From Doris montereyensis (taxonomy: Eukaryota; Mollusca; Gastropoda; Nudibranchia; Dorididae), in the NCBI GenBank assembly GCA_037039925.1, contig JAXRKP010000438.1:95001-159000 (forward strand): a stretch of DNA of 64,000 nt. Reading direction: 5' to 3'. The position numbers and the translations under genes were made by a program. The notes below the pieces were generated by a model. That model searched no databases. It worked only from the letters and a program-made list of their open reading frames with translations, and was not told the origin of the DNA. The first letter of the stretch is position 1. Each line of letters opens with the position of its first letter. Below are positions 1-13,227 of the stretch, in pieces.

Positions 1-190
1 GGGATGGGATGGAGAGAGTGGGATGGGATGAGAGAGTGGGATGGGATGAAGAGAGGGATGGGATGGGATGGGATGGAGAGAGTGGGATGGGATGAGAGAG
101 TGGGATGGGATGGAGAGAGTGGGATGGGATGGAGAGAGTGGGATGGGATGGAGAGAGTGGGATGGGATTGAGAGAGCTGGAGAGAACTGG
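1..190. repeat. Minisatellite, ~19-bp unit
   Basis: Unit GGGATGGGATGGAGAGAGT with purine-only sequence, cut by the left edge of the window. Confidence 0.9.
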
Positions 191-524
191 AGCTTATCAT
201 GGCTACGACTTTACTACGAGGTGTTGATTTTTTAGGCAGAGAGACCTTTGGGGGAGGATTTATTTTCGTATCTTCCCATACTCCTTTTATCCAGGTGAAA
301 ATGACAAAACCCAAAGAACACGTCATACAAGTGTACTCCCAGTCACCCTGAATAACGATCTAAATATAACAAAAATCAGTACAATTAAACTTATATGACA
401 CAACGATCGGGAAATACTTAGAGAAACTACAATGAGTGGAAGAGAATGGTTTGCAATGGCCAGGTAAATCAAAAAAGAGCCGAGGCTGCGAAGTCTGATC
501 ACCTCGATAACGAAAGGCCCTGAG
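191..524. other. Unique intergenic stretch
   Basis: Nothing beyond unassigned sequence; no open frame over 60 codons and no repeat match by eye. Confidence 0.5.
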
Positions 525-840
525 TCGAGTAGATATTTATTTTATTTTACCGACATCCGCAACTGAGGCGAATTCGAGGTTTTTGGTAGGATTTTCTTAA
601 TTTTGCCCTGACTGCCGTGTCAACAGCCAAGGGATCGTTAACGTGCACAGAGTGTTGTGATCTGCTCACGGAACCTCCTTTTTATCGTCCGTTTCCGATG
701 GGACTAGGTGTCGATCCATCTACCTGGACCAGGGAGGTAGATTGTACTCGAAAAAATCGAGAAAATTGTTCAAGCCTTGACGAGATTTGAACCCACAGTC
801 TTTAGGTTGACAAACCGACACTTTCGAGTCCCCTCGGTGG
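525..840 (-). mobile_element. SINE-C copy (tRNA-derived)
   Basis: Plus-strand marks are TTAACGTGCACAGAGTGTTG, TTTTATCGTCCGTTTCCGAT, GGGACTAGGTGTCGATCC and ATTTGAACCCACAG (reverse of a B-box). The 3' end with GTTGCGGATGTCGG and a T/A-rich tail lies to the left. Confidence 0.82.
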
Positions 841-1057
841 CGGAAGACTCTAAGTCAAGCAAATCACTCTTTCTTTCACATGGATTGGCTTCACGTATCA
901 GATCATTCTATTACCATCGAAGTGCTTCGATTACCATCCAATCATTGTCGTAATAAAACAAACTAATTTTAAAACATAGATCTACCACAACATTGAAAGT
1001 CGTTGGTAGACATTTTAATTTGTTTCCTTCATGTCCCTTTTGTCAAGTGTCAACCCA

Positions 1058-1385
1058 GTGAGGATTCGGTGGTCTAGAGGCAAGGTGTCGGCCTATCAAC
1101 CAAAACGGTCGTGGGTTCAAACCTTGGCAGGTTGAATAGTTTTTTCGACGAATTCTTTTTTTTTTCGAATAAAAACCTACCTCTCTAGTCCAGGTAGGTT
1201 GATCGACACCTAGTCCCATCGGGGACAGACGGTATAAAGGAGGTCCCCTGTGCAGATCGCAACATTCTGTGCACGTTAGACATTGCTTGGCTGTGTTTAC
1301 AGGACAGTTCGGGCAAAGTGGAGGAAAAAAATCAAAGAACCCCCCCTCCTGAATTAACTCTAGTTGTGTCCTTGATATGTGTAAA
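1058..1385 (+). mobile_element. SINE-C copy, sense orientation
   Basis: The head GTGGTCTAGAGGCAAGGTGT and GTGGGTTCAAACCTTGGCAG is tRNA-like. The body has TCCAGGTAGGTTGATCGACA, CCTAGTCCCATCGGGGACAG and TCTGTGCACGTTAGACATTG. Confidence 0.82.
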
Positions 1386-1511
1386 CTCGCTATCAAATCA
1401 GTGAACACAGCATGGCATGTGTAGCTAGGTGTGTTCAGGCTTGATGACAGCAAAGGCGTTGTGGAAAGCAATGCAAATGATCGCAATGCGGTTTGCTGTT
1501 AGCGTGGTGAG

Positions 1512-1785
1512 ACGTCGATGAGCTAGTGGTTAGGCTACCAGACTTGGGACAATGAGGTCCTGGGTTCCAATCCTAACAATAATAAGCCCGACGCATTTTA
1601 CTCATTGGACTTGGGTAAAAATTGTCACGTGGTGTACGGCCACCAGCCTGGGAGTGAACACTGCGATCAACGCCACAGATTAGCCTTCTGTCCGGAAGGG
1701 AATCATTATCCCCGTTTGACGTCAAGTTATAGAAACTGCGATAAGCTCAGGTTCTCCGTGCCATGACGGCCTTGATGGAAATTTA
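1512..1785 (+). mobile_element. SINE-A copy (tRNA-derived)
   Basis: The tRNA-like head has GAGCTAGTGGTTAGGCTACC (A-box-like) and GGGTTCCAATCC (B-box). The tail CTATAGAAACTGCGATAAG and CCTTGATGGAAATTTA is shared with other copies (6832, 61945). The centre is diverged. Confidence 0.75.
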
Positions 1786-2234
1786 TTTATTTTTTATCGA
1801 AAAAAATCAAGACTTCTTTGCATTTCGTTACTTGGTGTAAAACTTTCAAGTTTTAAAACATGAAAACGGCTTTTGGTTTGTAAAGGCTTTGTTTTGTTTG
1901 TTTTAATTTGGTTTTTTGGTTTTTGTTTTGGTTTGAGTTTTTTGTCGTTTTGTTGTTGTTGTTTTCTTGGGTTTTTCATGGGGGGGGGGGTAACCTGTTT
2001 TGTTTTGGGTTGTGGTTTTTTTTAACCTTTGTTTCTTTTTGTTATTGTTTTTTATTCAAACAAGGACTTTTGACGTTTAGTCAGCTTCCAGTTTCCTCTA
2101 CGCCTCGTTAATTCTAGCCATCGTGTCAGCTGGCTGTTTCTTGGTTGGTTGTTTTTGTTTCGTTTCTAAAAACAAGATGTGTCGCTTGCCTTTGGTGATT
2201 ACAATACGCAATTTCGGATTTTGAGAGTTTTGAT

Positions 2235-2550
2235 TTGCCCACATCCACAACTAAGATGATATTGGGGGTGTTGGTAGAATTTTTTTATTTTTGCATTATT
2301 TCTATTTAATGTTTGCCCTGACTACCTTGTAAACAGCCAAGCGACCTTTAACCTGCACAGAGTGTTGTGATGTGAGCATGGGACCTCATTTCTAACGTCC
2401 GTCTCCGATAGGACAAAAAGTGACGATCCAACTTCTTGGACTAGGGGCTAAATTTTACTAAAAAAAACTCGAAAATGCTTTCGACCTGCCCAGGCTTGAA
2501 CTCACATTTTGGTTGAAAGGCCGACACCTTGCTTCTAGAAACCGACCCCA
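2235..2550 (-). mobile_element. SINE-C copy
   Basis: Plus strand shows CACATCCACAACTAAGATGA, AAACAGCCAAGCGACCTTTA, ACCTGCACAGAGTGTTGTGA and GCTTGAACTCACATTTTGG. Diverged but colinear with the other copies. Confidence 0.78.
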
Positions 2551-2984
2551 CCCCATCGCCACCCCTTTTAAATCAAATAGATCTACCACGTTCCTTGTCT
2601 GTAACGCCTTCAAGTGGTGACTCGCGTAAATCTATAAATGTAAAACGCAATTGACATGACTTGGGAGATGTTAAACAGCCTGACCATTAAATCTGACGAA
2701 CACAACAACACATTGTGATATTGATAAGCACGCGAGGTCAATGCTTTAACCCTGACCATTGACCTTACAATAACCAATAACAACAGTAACGGCAAGGTTG
2801 ACCATTGACATTGACACGAACCGGAAGGTTTCTCTCGTCTGCTGCCGGTAAGATTCCACTCGCCAGTTTGATAGTAAAAGGCCTAGAATCTTCGTCATAA
2901 GTTCATGATGACCCAATGACGGACGTTCAACTTCAGCTTCAAAACACATGTAAAGAGTTGATAGAAGATTTATTCACATAGAAA

Positions 2985-3593
2985 AGATAGTAGATAGATG
3001 GGTGGATAGATCAGGGTGGGATGGATAGATGAGGGTGGGATGAATAGATCAGGGTGGGATGGATAGATGAGGGTGGGATGGATAGATCAGGGTGGGATGG
3101 ATAGATCAGGGTGGGATGGATAGATCAGGGTGGGATGGATAGATTAGGGTGGGATGGATAGATCAGGAGTGGGATGGATAGATCAGGGTGGATAGATCAG
3201 GGTGTGGTGGATAGATCAGGGATAGATGGATAGATCAGAGTGGTATGGATAGATCAGGGTGGTATGGATAGATCAGGGTGGGATGGATAGATCAGGGTGT
3301 GGATGGATAGATCAGGGTGGGATGGATAGATCAGGTGTGGTATGGATATGGATAGATCAGGGTGGATGGATAGATCAGGGTGGTATGGATAGATCAGGGT
3401 GGGATGGATAGATCAGGGTGGTATGGATAGATCAGGGTGGGATGGATAGATCAGGGTGGGTGGGATCAGGGTGGGGTATGGATAGATCAGGGTGGGATGG
3501 ATAGATCAGGGTGTGGTGGATAGATCAGGGTGGTATGGATAGATCAGGTGGTATGGATAGATCAGGGTGGTATGGATAGATCAGGGTGGGTTG
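2985..3593. repeat. Minisatellite, ~19-bp unit
   Basis: About 30 copies of GGATGGATAGATCAGGGTG with length variants; ends directly at a SINE-C. Confidence 0.9.
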
Positions 3594-3595
3594 TT

Positions 3596-3850
3596 TTTGA
3601 TTATTCAAAGTTTCGCTGGACTACCATGTAAACAGCCAGTGGATCTTTAACCTGCTCAAAGTGTTGAGATCTGCACACGGGACCTCTTTTTACCGTCCGT
3701 CTCCGATGGAACTAGGTGTCGATCCACCTACCATGGAAAGGGGAGTGAGTAGATCTAGCTTTTACTCGAAAACAGGGGAGACAATTTTTCAACTGTCGAA
3801 GTTTGAACTCACTACCATTTTGGTTGAGGGGCTGACACCTTGAGTTGTCC
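3596..3850 (-). mobile_element. SINE-C copy abutting the 19-bp minisatellite
   Basis: Plus strand shows TAAACAGCCAGTGGATCTTT, CCGTCTCCGATGGAACTAGG, TGTCGATCCACCTACC and TTTGAACTCACTACCATTTT. Its 3' end meets the tandem array 2985-3590 with no spacer. Confidence 0.78.
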
Positions 3851-4308
3851 GTCATGGTCAATGAATGGAGGTTTGGCTGGTCCTGGGGGGGGGCATTTTG
3901 TTTACTAGAAGTAATCAGGGGATACCAACTTTTACACATGTTGCATGTTATTATGTACCGGTAGCAATAAGGATTTAAAAACCTATTTTTCTCTCAGTAA
4001 AATCCAAAAGCATAGATCTACCTATTTACTATATTTCATTGATGTGCATTGAACGGAGAGGACAGTAAGAGAAATAACAACCCTTGAACTAGAAACGAGA
4101 TGTTACCGAAATGTATTGAGTATAAAATATCATGGATCTAGAAAGCAAAGAATGAAATAGTTCTTGGAAGAATAAAGGTCCAACCCCGATGGCTTCTCAA
4201 CAACTTAAAGAAACAGAATCATGAAATAATGGGGGGGGACTATTATTAGAAGTAAAAATAGAGGACAAAGAGAGGAGAGGGAGACCAACAGGCAGATTGG
4301 AATAAGAT

Positions 4309-4452
4309 GCCACAGACTGACAACTGGCGTGGCATGACAATGACACAGACTGACAACTGGCGTGGCATGACAATGACACAGACTGACAACTGGCGTGGCA
4401 TGACAATGCCACAGACTGACAACTGGCGTGGCATGACAATGACACAGACTGG
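4309..4452. repeat. Minisatellite, 33-bp unit, ~4 copies
   Basis: Unit ACAGACTGACAACTGGCGTG plus GCATGACAATG-C. Because 33 is a multiple of three it leaves open frames on both strands, but no codon bias or homology supports a protein. Confidence 0.9.
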
Positions 4453-4914
4453 AAGGTTGGTTGCAAACAGTGCGGACTTTCGGGTGACGATTCAGGAAGC
4501 GACGTCCAGTCATGATCAGCCATACATGGAAATCATGTTTGCACATGAAATAATGATAATAATATATTTTGCACATTTATTTTATGAATGTTGTAATGTA
4601 AGTATTAAAACTTTCTAAGCTTATTATTGCTCAGAATGTCAACATTTTGTTTTTTTTAATTCAGGTATAATGTGACCGGTTGAAATTGTAAAAACTGTAA
4701 ACCAGTTTGCTTTCTACACATGGGCCAATAAAGATCTGCGTCGTTTTTTGTTTTGTTTCGGTTGGGGTTTGTGTTTTGTTGGAGGAATGTTTGGGTGGGG
4801 GGGAGGGTTGGAGTATCGTTTTTTTTTGTGTCGGTGCTGTTTCGTTTTTGTTTTGGGTTTGTTTGTTTTTTTATGTGGAGGCCAGGGGGGGGGAGAGGTT
4901 GGGGGCGGGGTCAG

Positions 4915-5062
4915 GTGTGTGGGGTGTGTGTGTGTGTGTGTGTTTGTGAGTGTGTGAATACCCATTTTCAGAGAATGAGAGAATGTGTGAAAAGTGTGTG
5001 TGTGTGTGCAAACATAATGTGTGTGTATGTGTTTGTGAGTGTGTGAGAATACCCATTTCAGA
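4915..5062. repeat. GT microsatellite with internal duplication
   Basis: GT tracts; the block GTGTTTGTGAGTGTGTGA plus ATACCCATTT occurs at about 4940 and 5030. Confidence 0.8.
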
Positions 5063-5074
5063 AAAGTGATATAT

Positions 5075-5127
5075 AGCAATTTATGCAAACCATAATATAT
5101 ATATATTATGGTTTGCAGTAAATTGCT
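5075..5127. repeat. 53-bp near-perfect palindrome
   Basis: Arm AGCAATTTATGCAAACCATA then atatat is followed by its reverse complement with one extra base. It could extrude a cruciform; it stands 35 bp before the long CT array. Confidence 0.85.
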
Positions 5128-5164
5128 TTCCAGTTATTATGCACGACCTTCCTTGTGCATTTCT

Positions 5165-5619
<455 letters not shown>

Positions 5620-5959
5620 TTTGTAATGTTTTCTGTTTATAACAAAAATGTATGAACCCACGTCCTGCACACGACAGATAGCACAGTTATTATCATACAG
5701 ATCATTGTTTGTGTTTATTGTATCAATTAGTGCGCAACATTTACCTGGGTATTCAGTAAACACCTCGTCATGTTGTCAATAGAATGTATTGACTGATAAT
5801 AATAGTTATTAATAGTATTATATGATGTACTATATTATAGATATAATGATCAGTATGGACTAAGGGTATGTAAACTATGTCTTTTAGCAATATACTTTGT
5901 GGCACACAGATGTATTTTTTTAAAAAATTCTTTACTTCAATGTTACATATTTCAGGTTA

Positions 5960-6220
5960 TGTATGTGGTAGCATGATGAAACCCAGCCTCATCAACACAA
6001 AGCATACCAAACCACAACTGAAAACAGAAAAAGACTTAATTGCAATGAAGACTTTGTGGTACACAGCAGGGGATGTTACATATTGTTAGAAACATTAAAC
6101 ACAGCCTAATCAACACGAAGCCCAAACTTTAAGACCAGCTTCAAAAAATACACAGCACAACTGAAAACAAAAGACTTAATTGCTTTGAAGACTCTAGCAA
6201 CTACATGGTAACAAAAAGCA
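5960..6220. repeat. Imperfect ~120-bp direct duplication
   Basis: The blocks at about 5975-6085 and 6090-6200 share ACCACAACTGAAAACAGAAA-type and GACTTAATTGC-x-x-TGAAGACT stretches. Confidence 0.55.
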
Positions 6221-6234
6221 ATGTTTTAGATGTT

Positions 6235-6765
6235 GACCTCTACTGGTCACAACACAAGTGACTAATCAACATTTGTAGATTCTTTAAGACCACTTCAAGT
6301 AAAAAGTAGCCCTTCAAATGAGATGTTGTAGCTCCACTGGTCACTGGTAAAGAAGTGGCCCTCCAAATGTAGATGCAGCTCCACTTGTCATGGTAAAAAA
6401 GCAATGTTTGTAGATGTTGTAGCTCCACTGGTCACTGATGAACAAGTGACCCTCCAGTAATTTGTAAATGTTGTAGCTCCACTGGTCACTGGTAAAGAAG
6501 TAGCCCTCCAAATGTAGATGTTGTAGCTCCACTTGTCACTGGTAAAGAAGTGGCCCTCCAAATGTAGATGTTGTAGCTCCACTGGTCACTGGTAAAGAAG
6601 TGGCCCTCCAAATGTAGATGTTGTAGCTCCACTGGTCACTGGTAAAGAAGTGGCCCACCAAATGTAGATGTTGTAGCTCCACTGGTCACTGGTAAAGAAG
6701 TGGCCCTCCAAATGTAGATGTTGTAGCTCCACTGGTCACTGGTCAACAAGTGGCTCTCCAAGTAA
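6235..6765. repeat. Minisatellite, 50-bp unit, ~10 copies
   Basis: Unit AATGTAGATGTTGTAGCTCC, ACTGGTCACTGGTAAAGAAG, TGGCCCTCCA. The first three copies are degenerate, the last six nearly identical. Confidence 0.9.
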
Positions 6766-6831
6766 ATCGCGTATCCACCCACAGCTTAGAAAATATTTTC
6801 CTTTGTATCTCTTAATGTATAATAAATATTA

Positions 6832-7240
6832 TGGTGTCGGTGGTCTAGTTGCTATCTTGCCGGACTCGGAATCATGAGGTGACAGGTTCAAATCCTAGCA
6901 ATGCTAGGTCCGATGTTGTGTCCCTTGGAAAAGACCCGCATTTTCACCACAGGACCCCGGTACAAATGGGTATCAGTACACAAATGGGTATCAGTACACA
7001 AATGGGTATCAGTACACAAATGGGTATCAGTACACAAATGGGTATCAGTACACAAATAGGTATCAGTACACAAATAGGTATCAGTACACAACTGTGTACC
7101 AGTACTAGATTCGGAGTAAAAATCTGAGTCAGACTAACATCCTGTCCACGAGGTGATTATTATCACCTGTTCCACTTCAAGCTATAGAAACCGGGATAAG
7201 TTCCTTTTCTCCCGGTCGTAAGAGCCTTGATGGAAATTGT
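6832..7240 (+). mobile_element. SINE-A copy with internal minisatellite
   Basis: The head reads GTGGTCTAGTTGC and CAGGTTCAAATCCTAGCAA, then GCTAGGTCCGATGTTGTGTC. The core CAAATGGGTATCAGTACA is repeated seven times in tandem (6963-7090) before the normal tail GGTGATTATTATCACCTG and CTATAGAAACCGGGATAAG. The SINE is otherwise full length. Confidence 0.85.
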
Positions 7241-7655
7241 CTTTACTGTTGGCTTATCGTGAGCGTTAACAGGGGAAGACAGCCATGGTGGTCGTTTCCC
7301 TGAGTCCATTAGATCCCCCCTCCCCCTCCCCCATGTCTCTTTTTAATTGAGATGGGTGTCAACCGTAAAGGATAGCGTCCATGCACCTCCCCACCTCAAC
7401 GCCCCGAGTCTTGGAATGGCGACACGTAGTCGATGTCAATTTTGACTGCAGCTTCATTTTTTTTCAATTCGACGCCTTTTAAAATATTCTGGCAACTTAT
7501 AAATTTTAGATTAGCGTGTAAATGCAATTAAAAGCATTCTTTAGAAAGATGTTAATAGTTAATCGTTATGGCACATACACACACACGCTCGCGCGCGCAA
7601 CACAGATGTGTTCACTGTCTTTCTTTCTCTTTATATCCCCATCCCCTCCCATCTC

Positions 7656-7788
<133 letters not shown>

Positions 7789-8069
7789 TCTTCTCTTTCA
7801 CCTGCTCTTTCTTTCACCTTTATTAGTATGCGTACATCTTTACCGATTTCCTCGTTGGGTATCTGCCTAGACATGTAGACAGCCATCCTGACGGATTATA
7901 AAATTTGATAGATAGGCCGAAGAAGAAGGAGATAGATTAACATTTACATAAACAGACTGACAAACTTGGCAGACAAACAAAATTTATAGGTAGATGGACA
8001 GACTAGACAAACAGACATGAACTGACAAACAAATATATAGATAGACAGCTAGACAAACAGATACGTATT

Positions 8070-9890
8070 AAATGAAATCCATTCAATAAAAGCATTGTCT
8101 TAAGGAGGGGGGGGACTCCTGAAGTCATTTATTTTTTGCTTTTGAGTTTAGATTTTTGCTTTTGTATGCACATGAGTTACTGTCAAAATACAGTCATCCT
8201 ATATCATTGAAAAGTTTGTAACGTCCTTGGCTGCCATAGAACCGGCCGCCATCGTAGATTTTGACCCAATTTTCAAAATCTATCTCCTCCCTTAGTTATG
8301 AATAGAATCACTCACAACCTGTGCAGATCGTCTTTTCCATTCAACGTCTAAAGAGCGACGTCGGGTTTTTATAATTTTGTTTTAATGAATTAAAAAAAAT
8401 ACTATATATCGTGAATGTACACACACAAAAATTCTCAAAAAGTTTACAATATATCTTTTTTAAAACCGACGTCATTGTTATTCTATTAACACTGACAATA
8501 GAAACCTGTGTGGCAAATATAATACAAATCGTTCGGTAAATGGTGAAGGAGATAGAATTTTAGTGTGGAAAAACTACATTTCGAGAAAAATGCAAATTAA
8601 AAAAGTCAAAAGAAAATAACACAAAACAAACGCTTCAGACGGGTTTCCCTTCTGGTAGCAGCCTCTTTACTCTTTTGACAGCCTCTGGTATTGTTACTTA
8701 TATAAATAGGATTATCATATCTAGGTTTAGATGTGCACTGTGGTTAAAACAAATCAAAATGACCATCCCCCCCCCCCCCCTCTATTCCTATGCTTATGCG
8801 CGTGTTTACATACACACTGACGCGCAACTCCTCTTACATCACACAGCGATGGGCCGAAGCGACAAGCAGTGTCGGCAGAAGCCTGGTGACCTCGGTGTTG
8901 CCACATCTGGTGATTAGCCGCCAATATACGGGTTTTTACTGCCATCTTCTCTGTCCGTGTTACGGTAATTTACGTCCAAATTTTGACTGTTTTTACCTAC
9001 CTTCGCCTGCAAAATATTTTAAAAAAGAAAGTATGGACATTTTTCTGTCATAAACTTGTAGATAAATGATCGTTCTACCCGAATAGGCAAAGAATAAAAA
9101 TCAACCTTTGGGTCCCAAACTCCCAGTCCAGGTGGCGCCCACCCCCTCCCCTTAAAAGGCCTTCTTCAGCTGCTGCAATGCCAAAACCACAGGTTTCGAA
9201 ACTAAGCATTCTCGGTACCATTGTTAGAAATAACAAAAACAGCAAACAACGACAACAAACAAACAAACAAACAAACCCAAAAATCAATCAAACAAATAAA
9301 CAAACAAACAACTGCAAACAAAGAATAACTCTAAATAACGTTTGTTAAGAATTAATCACGATAATAATTACAATATAAAGTTACAATAATAAAGATTCCT
9401 TCCCAAATGGGATCCTTAACGAAACCGTTCTATACTTAGATATGAAATGTCCCATAAGCAGTGAACTTGAACAGCTTACGTCATCTCGCGGCCAGTAAGA
9501 ACTAATTCTACGCTTTCCTTAGCATGGAAACTGACGTAGGATACGAAGGGAAATTGCTATCTACGATTACGAATACAATCTTTAAACCCTGTATACAGCT
9601 CCGTTGGGTTCATAACATTACACCGCTTTTGTTGCGCCACAGTGCTAATCTCCTTGTTTATTTTTAACTCCCGTGAACAGGAACGTGAAAAACATTTCGA
9701 GACTTAGAATAACCTCACTGCACCGACCACCATTTTGATTTTAGATTCACGATTTGGCCTAACTTTATAAGGCCTCTTCACATGGTGCGGTTTTTAATGC
9801 CGTTTTTATCCTTTTCATTCTTTTCTCGCGGAAAGGGTGGAGGAGCGGGGGAGGGGGTGACATTAGGTGTGACGCGTGTGTCAAAGTTTG
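8070..9890. other. Mostly unique DNA
   Basis: No recognisable gene. Small items are a C14 run at 8767-8780, a CAAA tract at 9255-9310 and AT-rich sequence. Short open frames at 8675-9053 have no family signature. Confidence 0.5.
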
Positions 9891-9899
9891 GCACGCTTT

Positions 9900-11390
9900 A
9901 AACAATCGGATTTAAACAATAGCAACAACGGATTTAAACAATAGCAACAACAACGGATTTAAACAATAGCAACAACGGATTTAAACAATAGCAAGCAACA
10001 ACGGATTTAAACAATAGAAACAACAACGGATTTAAACAATAGCAACAACAACGGATTTAAACAATAGCAACAACGGATTTAAACAATAGCAACAACAACG
10101 GATTTAAACGTAATACAACTGACAAGATTTAAAGAAAAGGAACGGCAACAACGGATTTAAACAATCATTATAACGGTTTTAAACAATAAAACAGGTGATA
10201 AACATCAACAACGGATTTAAACAATGAGCAACAGTCAACGGATTTAAACAATAAAACAACGGATTTAAACAATAGCAACAACGGGATTGTATCGCAATTT
10301 TTTTAGCAACAACAACGGATTTAAACAATAGCAACAACATCGATTTAAACAATAGCAACAACAACGGTTTTCCCAAGGAAACACAACAACGGATTTAAAC
10401 GAAACAAGGATTTAAACAATAGCAACAACAACGGATTTAAACAATATTGACAACAATGGACGTAAACAATACAACAACAACGGATTTAAACAATGCTGAC
10501 ACTGACAACAATAACAGTACTGACTACCAACAGTATTGAAACAATAGCAACAACAACAGTGCTGACTAATTTAAACAGTGCTGACTACTAACGCTTGATT
10601 TAAACAATGGCAACAACGGATTTAAACAATAGCAACAACTAAAGGATTTACGGATTTAACAATAGCAACAACAACGGATTTAAACAATGCAACAACAACG
10701 GATTTAAACAATAGCAACAACAACGGATTTAAACAATAGCACAACGGATTTAAACAATAGCAACAACAACGGATTTAAACAATAGCAACAACTGACAGTA
10801 CTTAAACAATAGCAACAACAACGGATTTAAACAATAGCAACAACAACGGATTTAAACAATAGCAACAACAACGGATTTAAACAATAGCAACAGTGGATTT
10901 AAACAATAGCAACAACAGTGCAACAACAACGGATTTAAACAGTACTGGCAACAACAACGGATTTAAACAATGGCTAACAACAACGGATTTAAACAATAGC
11001 AACAACAACAGGATTTAAACAATAGCAACAACAACGGATTTAAACAATAACAACAACGGATTTAAACAATACTAACAACGGATTTAAACAATAACAACAA
11101 CTGATTTAAACAGTAGCAACTAACAACGGATTTAAACAATAGCAACAACAACGGATTTACTAACAATAGCAAACAACAACGGATTTAAACAATAGCAACA
11201 ACAACGGATTTAAACAATAACAACAACGGATTTAAACAATAGCAACAACGGATTTAAACAATAGCAACAACGCTGATTTAAACAATAGCAACAACGGATT
11301 TAAACTAGCAACAACAACGGATTTAAACAATAACTGACTACTAACGGATTTAAACAATAGCAACTAACAGTGCTGATTTAAACAATAGCA
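9900..11390. repeat. Minisatellite, ~22-25-bp unit
   Basis: Unit AACAACGGATTTAAACAATA plus GC, with variable numbers of AAC. About 60 copies, noisier towards the right. Confidence 0.9.
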
Positions 11391-12905
11391 ACAACAGGAC
11401 TGACTACTAACAGTAATACAACTAACAACTGACTACTAACACTGACTACTAACAGTGCTGAAATCAACAGTGGACGTGCTACCAACAGTGCTACTAAACA
11501 ATAACAACAGTACTGACTACTAACAGTACTGACTACAACAGCTGACTACTAACAGTACTGTTCCGTCTGACAGTACTAACAGACTACTAACAGTACTGGA
11601 CAGTGCTGACTACTAACAGTACTGACTATCAACAGTTCTGACTACTAACAGTACTGCTGACTACTAACAGTGACTGGACAGTGCTGACTAAACAGGTGAC
11701 TAATAGTGCTGATCCTAACCTGACGTGAGTGCTGGCTACTAACAGTGCTGACGAAACAGTGTGACTACTAGTCATCTCTAACAGGACGACTTGTCATCGC
11801 AATAGTTTTTTTATTCCCAACAGTACTGACTACTAACAGTGCTGACTAACTGGATCGAGTTGAAGAAAATGCAGTGCTGACTACTGGTGTCTTTACCAAC
11901 AGGAACACAACGTCTGACTACTAACAGTTTGCTAACAGGATTTGAACCTGACGGGACCTCATCATCCTAAAATCCTGAGTACTAACAGTGGTCATTGACT
12001 ACTAACAGTACTACTAACAGTTGACTACTAACAGTACTGACTACTAACAGTGCTGACTACTAACAGTGCTGACTACTGAGTGCTGACTACTAACAGTACT
12101 GACTACTAACAGTACTGACTACCAACAGTGCTGACTACTAACAGTACTGACTACTAACAGTGACTGACTACTAACAGTGCTGACTACTAACAGTGCTGAC
12201 TACTAACAGCTGACTACTAACAGTAGTGCTGACTACTAACAGTACTGACTACTAACAGTACTGACTACTAACAGTGCTGACTACTAACAGTACTGACTAC
12301 TAACAGTGCTGACTACTAACAGTGCTGGCTACTAACAGTGCTGACTACTAACAGTGCTGACTACTGACAGTACTGACTACTAACAGTGCTGACTACTAAC
12401 AGTACTGACTACTAACAGTGCTGACTACTAACAGACTGACTACTAACAGTACTGACTACTAACAGTACTGACAACTAACAGAGCTGACTACTAACAGTGC
12501 TAACTACTAACAGTGCTGACGACTAACAGTGCTGACTACTAACAGTGCTGACTACTAACAGTGCTGACTACTAACAGTACTGATTACTAACAGTGCTGAC
12601 TACTAACAGTACTGACAAGTAACAGAGCTGACTACTAACAGTACTGACTACTAACTACTAACAGTACTGACTACTAACAGTACTGACTACTAACAGTGCT
12701 GACTACTAACAGTGCTGACTACTAACAGTGCTGACTACTAACAGTACTGACTACTAATAGTACTGACTACTAACAGTGCTGACTACTAACAGTGCTGACT
12801 ACTAACTACTACTAACAGTACTGACTACTAACTAGTGCTGACTACTAACAGTGACACTGACTACTAACAGTACTGACTACTAACAGTACTGACTACTAAC
12901 AGTCC
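11390..12905. repeat. Minisatellite, 16-bp unit, fused to the preceding array
   Basis: Unit CTGACTACTAACAGTG/A, regular from about 11990, disordered at 11390-11990 where fragments of both units and foreign words mix. Confidence 0.9.
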
Positions 12906-13227
12906 AAAGGGTACGTACGTGCCATAGGTAGGACTTCGTTCCAAACGCCACGTGTCAGTTTTCTACTTCTGAGGTAATTCGTTGTCGTTGTGAGGGCAAG
13001 GTTAACAGTTATCTTGATTTATTACGATTGGCTTCAAGGATATTCATTGGCATGTTTGCGATGTGATCTAATACTACTGGCATCACTATTGCAGACTGTA
13101 GACAGTGAGGCAATGGGGCATGTCAAAAGTGATGAATAAGGACACTGGGAGAACAAACATGTTTCAAACAGACATTAGACAGTGAGGCAATGGGGCATGC
13201 TGAAAGATATGAATAAGGACATGAAAT
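12906..13227. other. Short unique spacer with a ~37-bp direct repeat
   Basis: GACAGTGAGGCAATGGGGCATG occurs at about 13100 and 13178, just before the LINE copy starts. Confidence 0.6.

Noticed and set aside
4197..4618. TDNWRGMTM repeat peptide
   Set aside because: A 33-bp tandem repeat of only four units, open on both strands, with no precursor features such as a signal peptide or dibasic sites.
6235..6765. CRISPR-like regular array
   Set aside because: Units are contiguous with no unique spacers, and the genome is eukaryotic. The same goes for arrays at 16.1, 17.6 and 59.2 kb.
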